From: Watersipora subatra
Taxonomy: Eukaryota; Bryozoa; Gymnolaemata; Cheilostomatida; Watersiporidae
Reading direction: 5' to 3'
Assembly (NCBI RefSeq): GCF_963576615.1
Contig: NC_088714.1
Location: 50,260,338 to 50,324,337 of the forward strand
Length of the DNA: 64,000 nucleotides
Below the pieces are notes generated by a model. The model ran no database searches and was not told the DNA's origin. It was given only the letters and a program-made list of their open reading frames with translations. The stretch's first letter is position 1; each line of letters starts with the position of its first letter. Shown here piece after piece: positions 11,501-23,500 of this stretch. The position numbers and the translations under genes were made by a program.

Positions 11501-14500
11501 TCTACTGCTAGCTGCTTTCACGGATTTACAGGCACTTTCTGTTACCATCACAGAGGGCTACCATATGGAATGAGTTCACCAAGGCAGGAGTGTTGGAAAC
11601 ATGATTATATTATATATATATATTCATATGTAGATATATATATAAAATATATATATATAAATATGTATATATATATAAAATATATGTAAAATATGTATAT
11701 ATATAAAATATATATTTACATATTTTACGTATAGATATAAATCTACATGTATATTTTTTAAAGATTTTTAGAAAAATTAATATAAAAATATTTTTATGTA
11801 TATAGGCCTATATATTTAATTAATTACAAACTTGAGTGTACAAATAAAATATTTTAAATACAAATAAGTATTTACAAACAATGAATAGAGTAAATAAAAC
11901 AGTTTGGCCCATATGGCAGTTGTCTGGCAATAAAATTAAATTGATACTTTTGATAGGTAAATACTAGCTTGTAAGCCTAATGGTGCTCTCAAACTAGTTA
12001 TTTTGGCAATAGCAGCGCTATATCGCTGTCACTGTCTTAGGTAGATGTTGAAAGCAATTCTCTTGCTACTACATCGCTGGTAAGGCAGTTATCATCACAA
12101 CTCGTCTCGTGGCTTACTATTGCAATTTTCTGCCGGTTGGCCAAAAATTTGTGATCGTAAAGGCGTTTTTGTTACTTTTTTAAAACAAATTTGTTCTCCT
12201 CATTAGCAGCTGCGGTCACTTCTACTTCAATTTCAAGACCTCCCTGAATGATTGGTGATTTTTTAGAAATGACATCCACTACCCTTGCAGTCATTGTGCC
12301 TTTGTGTATGACGGAAAAGCTGCTTACTCTACTTATTTCACAGGGTAGATGACCAGCAGTTGCGCGGTCTGGGTTTATTAGCTTTACTGCACATGGGTCG
12401 TGCAGATTATTAGACTCTCTCTCACACTAAAATGAATATCGAAGCGGTAGAAATGGAAAAAATAAATATTGTGTTTTATTAAAGAACCAAAGTAAAATTC
12501 AACTAATTTAGTAAATGGTTTTGAAAAACCTCATTACTTACCACAAGTTGTTGGTTCATCAAAACCCTCCAGAGTGATGAATATTCGCGATAACCTCTGG
12601 ACACAGCAAGAAATTCATTGCTTAGCATGATCGACTCATAGTTTTTAGTTAAATAGAAGTCTAAACACACGGTGTACACATTTGAAGGGTTAACTCTATT
12701 GCTAGCTGCAACAGAGTTAATCAATGTTAATAGATGTTCATCCGTGAAAAAATTAGTCCGCTAATATGCATGAAAAAGGCGATTTGCGCGAAACTGAACT
12801 CCCCGAACATTTTTATCCTGTAGGGTATGTGATGTTTGTGAGCACTTCTAAAGTCATGCATCATGTTTGTCACACTGTCATGCCACTTGTTGAATTTTCG
12901 AACTTGTGCAGTTTAAAGCCTTCAGATGTGCCCAGCACTTTAAAGCCTTTAGTGGTCATCAACCATCTAATCATAGTTCTACCGTATAGATAACAACATA
13001 CATTTGTAGGTATGTTTACTCAAAGGTTTTCATGTCAAAGATTAATTGCAATGTTGTTGGTTTGCATTCACTGTTATTTTTGCTTTGTATAATACTGTTT
13101 TTACTTAACTCATATTCTTAGGCAGCTCATAATTCTTTCTCATTTCTAGTTTTTATCAGAATTGTATTACATATAATAAAAATAACCCACATTTTCTAGT
13201 AAAAGTATGACTGTTGCTGCTTTTCAAATTTCCAAACATACAGGGATAGCTACATTGGGGTATAAAAGTTATAGCAGAGTAAAATTTTGTCCCTTATTTA
13301 CTAGATTGCTTCAGGTAGATGTTATCTAATAGTCGTTTCACCTTGAGAATATATTTTCAGAGCACAAAAATTGCATTTGTTAATACTCTGTTCATTATAC
13401 ACTAAATTACCTTACAAGGGCAAAGCCTTTTTTAAGCCTAAAATAGTTATTTATTAAATAAGCAATTCACAATATTTCAAGACAACTCTGCAAAGTATGT
13501 TTTTGTATTTTCTCGTATTTCGAACTTGTTTTCTAGTATTTTTATTTTATTTTTCTATCTTATTTTTTTCTGCAGCACTGAAAAAACTATCGGCGCTTAT
13601 CAGCAACTACAGCTACCTCGAAACTGACTCAACCATTAATCTTTGCAGACTTCAATCCTACTTGCCTGATGACAAACACCACCACATCGTGACAATTGAA
13701 AACCGTATTCATAAAACCTTTATATTAATGTGCTATTTTAAGGGTCAAAATGATGATGACTGGTTAGTTGCTAGCTAGTGACTTTCAACTTTTCAGTGCA
13801 GCAAAATAAAAAAGTTTACTCCAATATCTCATTGTACCTCCATTATTCGTCCAGATCCAACACCCATGTAAGCGCAGTAAACCTCTCCATTGGTATCTAT
13901 ACATCTCTTAAGTCTGTTGAGCTCTTCATGAATAATTCCATCCACTTTCTGCGCATCCATCTGTTCGTGAGAGATGTCATTGAATATATTGCCTTCCTTG
14001 TGTGCCCAAAATAGATTTGATATAGCTCTAAAACATGATTCTAAATTTTACTGAAACTGAGAGGTACAGTATGTGAATTTGGTATAATTATAACCAATGA
14101 GTACTCATAAACAACCAATAGTAGTATCAATAAACACTCATAACCTACGAATAGTAGTACCAATTCGTACTCATGAACTACCAGTATTAGTATTAATAGG
14201 TACTCATGACCTACTAACAGTAGTATCAATAGATACTCATGACTTACCAATAGTAGTATCAATAAATAATCATGACCGGCCTGTGTTTTTGAGTCAAAGA
14301 CCAACTTTCCATGTTCAGAAAAGTGAGTGGAATACTAATGATGGAGGTTGTTGTTTGTATGGGAAGATTTTGCTTATTGGATAAATTACCGGGTATACAT
14401 CTACATGTATATATTTGTTGAATGGCAGTGTATAGCACAAGCAACAGCAGTTAAAAATAATAGAAAGGGAAGAAGAGATTAAAAAAGAAAAGAGAGAGAA

Positions 14501-17500
14501 GACAGAAATAGGAGGAAAGTATGTGAGATGAACAGAGTTTAAGCTAGAGAGTGCAAAAAAGCAAGGATGTGAGAGAGAGATTTGGAGAGCAAGAAAGCGG
14601 GAGAGCGAGAGAGAGACAGAAATAGCAAAAGAAAAAGTGCGAGAGTGAGTCAGAGATTGAAAGAGAAAGAAAACAAGAGAGGTAGAGAGAGTGCGAGACA
14701 GAGAGAAAAAGAACCAGATAGAGAGTGTGAGAGAAAGTGCAAGAGAGGGTGAGAGATAGTGGAAAAAGCTTGCAAGAGATAGTGCAAAAGAGTGCGAGAG
14801 AGAGTGTGAGAGAAAGCTGCAGTGAAAGAGTGAGAGAGAGTGAGAAAGAGAGAAAGTGATAAAGAGAATGAGTGAGCCAAAGAAAACAGAAAGAAACGAG
14901 AGAAAATGAGTGGTTATTTTAAATTATAGTTTATTAATTATTGCTTGCAACGATTTTACATTCAGTTAGAGTAATTGTCTACAAAATGGTTGCAATCACT
15001 AACAGTTTCAGAATCACATATCTCACAAGCGTTAGAATCAAATATCCAAGTACATACCTTTCTCTAGGATGTCTTAGCTGAATATAGAATCTTGTGTCTG
15101 GTGTTCTCATAAAGCCAAGAAACTGAATAGTTGTGACTAGCGTCAAGTGTGTTGTGTTTTCTGATAATTTAGCATGATACATAAGATTTCCTACAAAATA
15201 CAGACATATCAAGTTTTTCAATTACATTTCAGTCTATACCATGCCTTTCTTGAATAAATTATTAATAACATTTATTTATGGGTAAACTAGGTGAATACGC
15301 CTTGTAGCATGGGTAATAAAAAGTTTTTGCACATAACATTTATTTTAATTGGTAAAGTTTCTTTACTCAATGAATTTGAGTAACTCAAGCTATTATTTAA
15401 GCACTCATATAAAAACCGTTATTATAACTTAACCCAGTGTTAGAACAAACATTCTATCATGTTCTTTAAGTGTGGTCGTTGATGTCTAAGAATTTCAATC
15501 AATCGGCATTTGAGATTGGCCGGCGTAATAAGTATGAAGTGCTATTTTGTTGTATAGCAATGTGATTGCATGGCCTATTGGTTTAGCATGCCTGTTTTCA
15601 GGTTTGTAGGGTTAAAGTTCCAATCCTGTGCAATTCTCATTTTTCTCTACACGTGTATGAAACGTACAAAGACTACAACGTTTTTGACGACAAATGCGTG
15701 AAGAGTTGTACACAAACGTGGTAGTTGTATAATTTAAATCTACAATGTATATCCGCTTTTGGAAGTACATATGGCTTATTTTGTGACAATGTCACCTTGG
15801 TGATGGCTGCCACACGGAGATCAAGAATTAACTGAACTTCCTTGAAATATGTAGGTTTTAAGTTTAGGCGGTTCGAACCGAACTAACATTTAACAGTTTT
15901 TTTTATCAATATATGCGTGTGCTGGTAGAAATATTTCACTGTATATTTTTGGCAGACATGGTTTGTATAAACTGTTATACAAACAAAAATTATGTGGTTT
16001 TTGTCAGCATTAAACAAACAACTAAATAAACTTAGAAGCTTTTATTTCAACTGCCATAAATAAATGCTAATAACACTAACCGTTATATAACCATGAAATG
16101 ATTCCATCTTTTGTAATACTTTTGATAGTTACCTGGGCCATCTAAAAATAAACCTTTCTTTAAATGTTGATGGTCTGCATCTATCTTCATGGGATCTTCC
16201 GTGAAGTACTTCACTGGGCACGCATCTTTATTAGCTATCCGCATTTTGAAATCCTGCAAATATTGGAATAAATTACTCACATAATGTTTCATAAAAAGTT
16301 AAATAAATCCGTAATTATTTGACCGTTAAAGATTCTTCTTCTGAAAATTACTCTAGATGACATGCAAGAGGTGCTCATTTAACAAGTATAAAATGAGATT
16401 AGGCTTAGAACAAAATATTGCCATCTACTCACAAAGCAGACTTGAATTCATAAGTTTTTGGTTATTGTTTCAACTTAGAAGTTAGGGGCAAAGTTTTATT
16501 TCTATATTTCTCAACTGGCTAGTAATCAAAAGAGGAAGTTCAAAGTTTATTTGTAGCTTGAAATTTTGTTATGGTCTTATGATTTAGGGTTTATGTTTAC
16601 CACTTATGTTTATGATGCTATGCTATTCTTAGATATTAGTTAAGATTTTTTATAATAAAAATTTTCTAACAATTCAAGAAAGACATTGTAACCTACCTTT
16701 AACCAACTCTATTGAATCTGGTGTTAAATTTGTTAGTTTCCTAAGTTTTAGATACTTCTTTCAATCCCCTACCATAGATATACATGCATGAATGTTGTAT
16801 TGCAGTGTTTGACATCGTATGCTAGCCGCCTCTTCTTTGGGTGCACTACTTTTCCAAAGGCTGTGTGGGGACCTATACCAGAATGTTTTATGCACTCAAA
16901 ACCCTGAAGGTTTCTCAAAACCAGTCGCCATCAGACGCTATAGCTGAACTGCCTACTCCATAATGACTGGGTTGTTACCTGGTATTACGGCTGTGCTTTC
17001 CAGTAACAAATCACCGATAAAGGTTGTTATGGTCATGTTACAGACTGCCCACCCTTTTGAGACTGCTGGCCACAACCAAATGCTATAGCCAGACGACCAA
17101 ACAGTCTGCCTCCACAGCCATTTCCACCAGCTACTATGGCCAGTCTACCTAAATGGTTGCCTCAGGAACGGACAACCACCAGTTGCTACGACCAAAAGAC
17201 GTAAGAGCCTTGCTGTAAAGATCTTAGCTACTGTAGTTGCAAAATGTACTTCAAACTCAGTCGTAATTCTAAGCACATGGAGAGCGTTTTGAGTAAATCA
17301 GTATATTTTCATTGGAATGCAAACTCGCAAAAATAAAAACAATAATTGAATAGACATTAAAAGAAAACAATTTCAAATGTTAGCGCTGCAACCAACACCT
17401 AGACTCATTTTATAATAATGGACACGCCCTCTAATCATCAATATTTCCGCTCCTTTAAGTACATCGCTAGTATTCATACACTTGCTCTCTTCTAACCAAC

Positions 17501-20500
17501 AGCGCTATTGAGAAACTTCTATGCCAGTTTCAGTGCCTCAATTTGTATTTCTATAACTCGCGCACTCTTCATTCATGTCGCTATACCAGGCTTGATAGAC
17601 CACTTATTCTAGCTGCACTTTTTTAGGTTGTTGAGCTATCGAGATAAATCGACTTCTAGCCATGACTAAGATTGTTTACCGAGACTAAAATATTTGTTGC
17701 ACAATTTTGTTCATTATTCTTTCCCTAAAAGTCTAATGATAAGTTTTTGATTTTGATTTTTGATTTGTTTTCATCGACAATAGTCATTAAGCAAAAGAAC
17801 AAAAGCTAGAAGAGTGATGAGACCCATAGTACGCATTAGCATAGCTAGTCGGGCTTGTCGTCATCTAAATTTAAATCTAGATTCTAGATTCATCTAGATT
17901 TAAATTTTTTCTTGAAAATGGCCTGTTGGTAATCCACTTTGCAATGGCTTGCACGGGCAAAAGATCGTGGGAAATTTTGACAGAAATTTGAGAATTGAGT
18001 TTGTTATATTGTGTGAGGGATGTTATTACAATAAAATTTATGATCGGCTAAAAGTATAATGAAGTATGAATATAGTAAACTGGTAGGTAGTATGGCTGAT
18101 GATTTCAAAAAAGGTTTGGTGCGAGTGAGGCGGGATTTTTTGTGTGAATGGTTCTTATCATGCGCTTTGAAGTATTATGAACTTCATAAGTTGGGTGGGA
18201 ATTGCGTCGCCCCATGTCTCAATGCAATATTAAAGTTTGAAATTAACTATAGAATTGTATAATAACCAACGATGTAGTGTTCTCATTAGTTTTAATGTTG
18301 ATTCTTGCTCAATCAAACTCATCTTAATCATAATATTGTTTTTCTAAGGCAGCGTGCAGTCAGTGACGATAAGTCTTTCCGATATTTTTTTCTAATCGTG
18401 TGGTGGTTAGGAAACATCTGTCCGCTTTTCTGTTTTTAGTTTATGGCTGGTAATACTTTCCGGCACCTTTAAAACAAACTCCACTAATTCTCTTCCGCTT
18501 GCTGGGTTTGGCATGTCTTGGAGGGCACCAGGAATGATTGGTTAAATTTTAGCAGTAGTGAAAGATGATGGTGGCTGTCTGTTCCTGAGGCAACCATTTA
18601 GGTAGACTGGCCATAGTAGCTGGTGGAAATGGCTGTGAAGGCAGACGGTTTGGTTGTCTGGCTATAGCATTTGGTTGTGGCCAGCAGTCTCAAAAGGGTG
18701 GGCAGACCGTAACATGACCATAACAACCTTTATCGGTGATTTGTTACTGGGAAGCACAGCCATAATACCAGGTAACGACCCAGTCATTATGGAGTAGGCA
18801 GTTCAGCTATAGCGTCTGATGGCGACTGGTTTTGAGAAACCTTCAGAGTTGTGAGTGCATAAAACATTCTGGCATAGGTCCCCACACAGCCTCTGAAAAA
18901 GTAGTGCACCCAAAGAAGAGGCGGTTAGCATACGATGTCAAACACTGCAATACAACATTCATGCATGTATATCTATGGTAGGGAATTAAATAAAGTATCC
19001 AAAACTTAGGAAACTAACAAATTTAACACCAGATTCAATAAAGTTGGTTAAAGGTAGGTTACAAGGTCTTTCTTGAATTGTTAGAAAATACTTATTATTA
19101 AAAAATCTTAACTACTATCTAAGAATAGCATGGCATCATAAACATAAGTGGTAAACGTAAACCCTAAATCATAAGACCATGACAAAATTTCAAGCTATAA
19201 ATAAACTTTAAATTTCTTTCAGGGATGTTTCTTTTTTCAAATCTCATTATGGGTTTTTTGTTAATTTATCTGAATTTTCTTTGCTATCGAGTGATCACGA
19301 GGTGATTTCCTAGTTGCCCTCTGAAATCGAAACAGAACAACTGTCTTTTTTGTCAACTGCTAACATCATTTGTTTCAAGGGAAAGTTGTTTATTGTAAAA
19401 ATCTTGAGAGGGCATTCAACATTCTTCCTCTCTATTTTGCTGGTTGGTAGCACAGTCTTTTCGGCACCTGAGCTGTACAGGTCAACAGCTGGCTGCATTT
19501 TGTAGTACAACTCAGCTCCCTCTCCTTAACTCTCTGCACTAAAGAACTCAAACTTCAGCATGCACTGAAAGCTTAGGCCTAAAGTAAAGACATATTTCAG
19601 CAGAAAAGCGATGCTTAAAATCACATTCTTCCTGAAGTGACTAATTGCAAACTTGTATTTTTAGGGGCATTTGTTAGTCTCCATTTCTTTTGCAGCGTGG
19701 AACAGTGAGATGTAAATTCTTTCCTGCTATATTTTACTGAGGTTGAAAATTTTTGAAGAATGCTTTCGTCATCAGTTTAACATTACCTCACTATCTACTA
19801 AGAATTTTACTAGTTTTCCATCTATATCACAAGGAAATAAAAAGCTTCAAATGAATTGGTGGATGAAAGCTCTGGCATATAGCTTAGCCAACTGGTTTTT
19901 TTCTACTGAACTTCAGCTAAATGTAAATGTAACTGCTTTCTGACCCTAAGATACAGTCTGTGGGATTACTGCAGGTTTCAATCTAAAAATTTCACTGACC
20001 AATTTATCCACAGAGCTCAGCTCAGAGGTGGCTGTGCTACAGTAACTGTCCCCAGGCCTCTGTCTGTGCAGGGAGAACTAGCATTTGGATTTTACCGACC
20101 AGTCACTCTACAGAGCCTAACTAAGGGATAGCTTCTTTATGTTTTCCAGCCACTTTTTGTATACTTGCTAAGTGATCTGGGTGGGAAAGCGCTACTTGAG
20201 CGGGGTTTTTCAGTCGACAAAGGGCAATCATTACTTATTACATCAAAATACTATACACTTAATCGAGTAATTAACAGTAAAAATTAGTAATAACAATAAT
20301 TAATAGTGAAAAGGTATGCAATGATGTATAAAATGAAATAAAACATACAATCCAAACCACAGAGACATAAGGAAATTTACACAAATAACACTAGTGATTA
20401 GCAGACAATTAAAAGGGAGGCAATTTGAAGTACTAGAGTGGCAACTACCACAATATTGAACAGCAAGCAGTCTAAGATAGCAAGGCAAGAGCTTTTTGAA

Positions 20501-23500
20501 AGGTTTTTGAAATGCTCAGTTGGTTCTTTAACAGTACTATAAGAAGCATCTAAAGCCAACTCAAAAACATTTATATTTGTTTTCTGCACAATGAGTTTAT
20601 GAGTTTATCTTTTATCAGCTCAGAAAATGCACCCAGAAATTTATTAGTCACAAATGACATTCTTGCAGACGAAAAGGATTATGTAACCTTCCTACTCCTT
20701 ACTGATTAAGATTTGGAAACTGTGCACCATAGACCCTGACGTAGAGTTGCGACCAACCTTTGTTGAGAATGAAATGTCTTTGCGATATCGCTTCCATTTA
20801 GAAACGTCTGTTGTGCCTGACTTTCTTACTCCAGCAAGTTGCATGTTGGGAAGGCAAATTAGCTTAGCTCTGAAATCAAGAAATTTGTGCTTGGTATATT
20901 TGAGTTTGACAAGACCGACGCAGCTACTAGAGGTAGCTTTGTTTGTTTGGTTCTCTCATTGATTTGCTTGCAACGTTATGGCAAGCCTTGAGAATACTGC
21001 ACCTCAGTCAAGCGTTACCATTTCACAGCCCTGCTTAGTAGAGCCCTGCTTAGTAGTCAATACACTTTGCTCATTGAACCAATTAAACACAGACCACACA
21101 CCGTGATGTGATCTTGAGCGTATCTATGCATCACATGCGCACACATTTATTAGTTCAGCATGCTCAGGGATAAAGCAGGGACACAGGCCAATAGCACTTT
21201 ATAATTTTACCATAACAGCTGTGTATCTAACAATCAACTCATTAGCAAATGTCATGAACTCATCAGCGCAGTATTATTACTTTCAGTTTACTAATATAAT
21301 AATATAATAATTATAGAATAATCCAATGGTCTATTATTTGTAAATAAAATAATACACCTATACACAAAACCTCTGCATACAAATTTTATCTGATCATATA
21401 CTGGATTATATGTTCTCCTTAGTATACACTGGGCAAATGAAAGCATTGTAGAAAACAGGCAATGCATTGGCAAAGATGGTTGAAGAGATATGCGACATAA
21501 TTTACTTTGATAAAAGCTATGCAAATCTGAAATAGATTGGGTTCGTTTATTTTTCATTTTTGTTTGAAGTTTTACCTTTAGATTTGATCTATTTGTAGAA
21601 TGATTTTTAATCAAGGACTCAGGGAATGTTGCATGTTGCAGTTTTCAGCATACAGTGAAAAACTCGCTTAAATATTATATTATACTAGCCATAAAAGTAT
21701 TTTAGATATTACTAGCAGTACGAAAAGGGATGTCTAGTATTTCTCCTATTTTCAATAAGATAACCTGCAAGTGGATGTTTAAGAAGCTAGTTTTAAGACC
21801 CAGCTTCTTAAACACCCTATCCAGTTTTCAAACAAACATTTTTAGTGATATAGCAGAAGTTACAGAGCATGCTGTGAAGTTTGGATGAAATCAACCAAAA
21901 TGTGGAAACAAGTTGTATTCATAAAGACTAACAGACACTTCAATCTTCACAACATACACTACATATACCACACATCAATCACCACGTACCACAAAAAATT
22001 GGGTGTTAAAGCAAACAGGCACAAGTTTTACAGTGCCAATGTAAAATAATCGATTTTTAGCAAGTAAATATTCTATTCACACAACTTACCGGTTACCGTC
22101 TACATCATTCATTGATGGCGGTGAAGAACAGGACTCATTACTGTAACAGGTGGCCCAGCAATGAGCTCTAAACTCTGGAAAATACTTAGGTGGCACTGGA
22201 CAGCTAGACAAATCTTTATATACAACCTGAATGCAAAAATATGTGAGATAGAAACACAGCCAACTGCTTTGATGGCTGGCTAAACACTTGCTTTTAAACA
22301 ATTATGAGTGGAGATTGGGTAATGAAAACATTGTCAACCTACTGTTAAAATAAGGTTACCCTTATATTCCCTGTTTGTTAAGGCTGATTCACCCTATACC
22401 ACCATACATTGTATATCAGTATTATATATCATATATTATATTATATATTATATATATCAGTATTAATCACACAATACTTCGGTGATCATCTATAATAACA
22501 ATGTTCACACAATGGAAAACTCATTCACATCTAAAATTAGTCCGCTGCATAGCATTCTCATTTTACAATGCTATGACAAAAATGATAAAATATTAGTCCC
22601 GCAGCAAGTGTCATGCAAAAAATACAGATCAAGCAATCCGCGACAACCAGTCACATCCTCAAAAGCATGCACATTGTACAAGCTGGCGTAGATGCTCGCC
22701 AAACTATGGAGAAAGTTTGATAGCTGCAATCTTTCCCGAAGTATCCGCGTTCCATTTCATATGCCATCGGTTTACTGTGCACATAGTCAACAAAAGATGA
22801 CCGAAAAGAGGATGCTGACATACTGCGATATAGAGTGTACCAGTCTTAAGAGTGCATTATGAATTAAATATAATTATTAAATAAAAATTAAATATAAACA
22901 AATTAATTACAAGATGTAAACATTATAAACTAAGTAATCATCTTTGGACTGAATATTTCATAACCAACTGTTTTGAGTAAACATTAACGAATAGCATTAT
23001 GTCGACAGGGAAAATAGGAACTTTGACTATGTGTAACTTTAACTTGTGTGTAGAGATTAGATTTTTTTGCTAACCAGTCAATTGTTGTCTTGTCTAGACA
23101 TAGAGGCATACCCTAATTAACTAATAACAAACTTACCATCAACAGGCAAAAGGTGAGACAAGAGAAAAAAGCAAAATATCGAAGTAGCCAGCAAATATTC
23201 ACCAGAGTAAAATGAGCCATTTGGTTATTTTTTATTTTTAGACATAAAAATGAGTTATTAGTCTTTGATCATGGAACTTTGCCAATGGGAATATTTCAAT
23301 TTTTGAATTGCGCCCAGTCAACTATTATTGTTTGTTAAAAACTCTTTATTGCTTCTACTTGTTTAAAAATGCATAGCCAAATGTAGGAAATGCATTGTAG
23401 GTTACTGACAGTAATCATAAAAAATTTTGCTCTTTTTTACTGTGAAACTAAAATACATTTCCTTTCACAACTTAAGTAGCTTTTAACAACTCATACTTGA

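Noticed and set aside
13497..13778. 93-codon plus frame with a hydrophobic N-terminus
   Set aside because: Low-complexity TTT-rich start, no homologous motif, and it lies in the intron antisense to the sulfotransferase exons.
14979..15221. Reading the whole minus frame, including YVLGYLILTLV, as protein
   Set aside because: The part after HPRER lies beyond a GTATGT donor and is intron; only 15190-15058 is coding.
20300..20589. Overlapping 62- and 63-codon minus frames with a TVKEPTEHF segment, considered as the missing KE exon of the sulfotransferase
   Set aside because: No tryptophan/phenylalanine context typical of the family follows, the splice borders do not give an in-phase exon, and the surrounding residues do not align.
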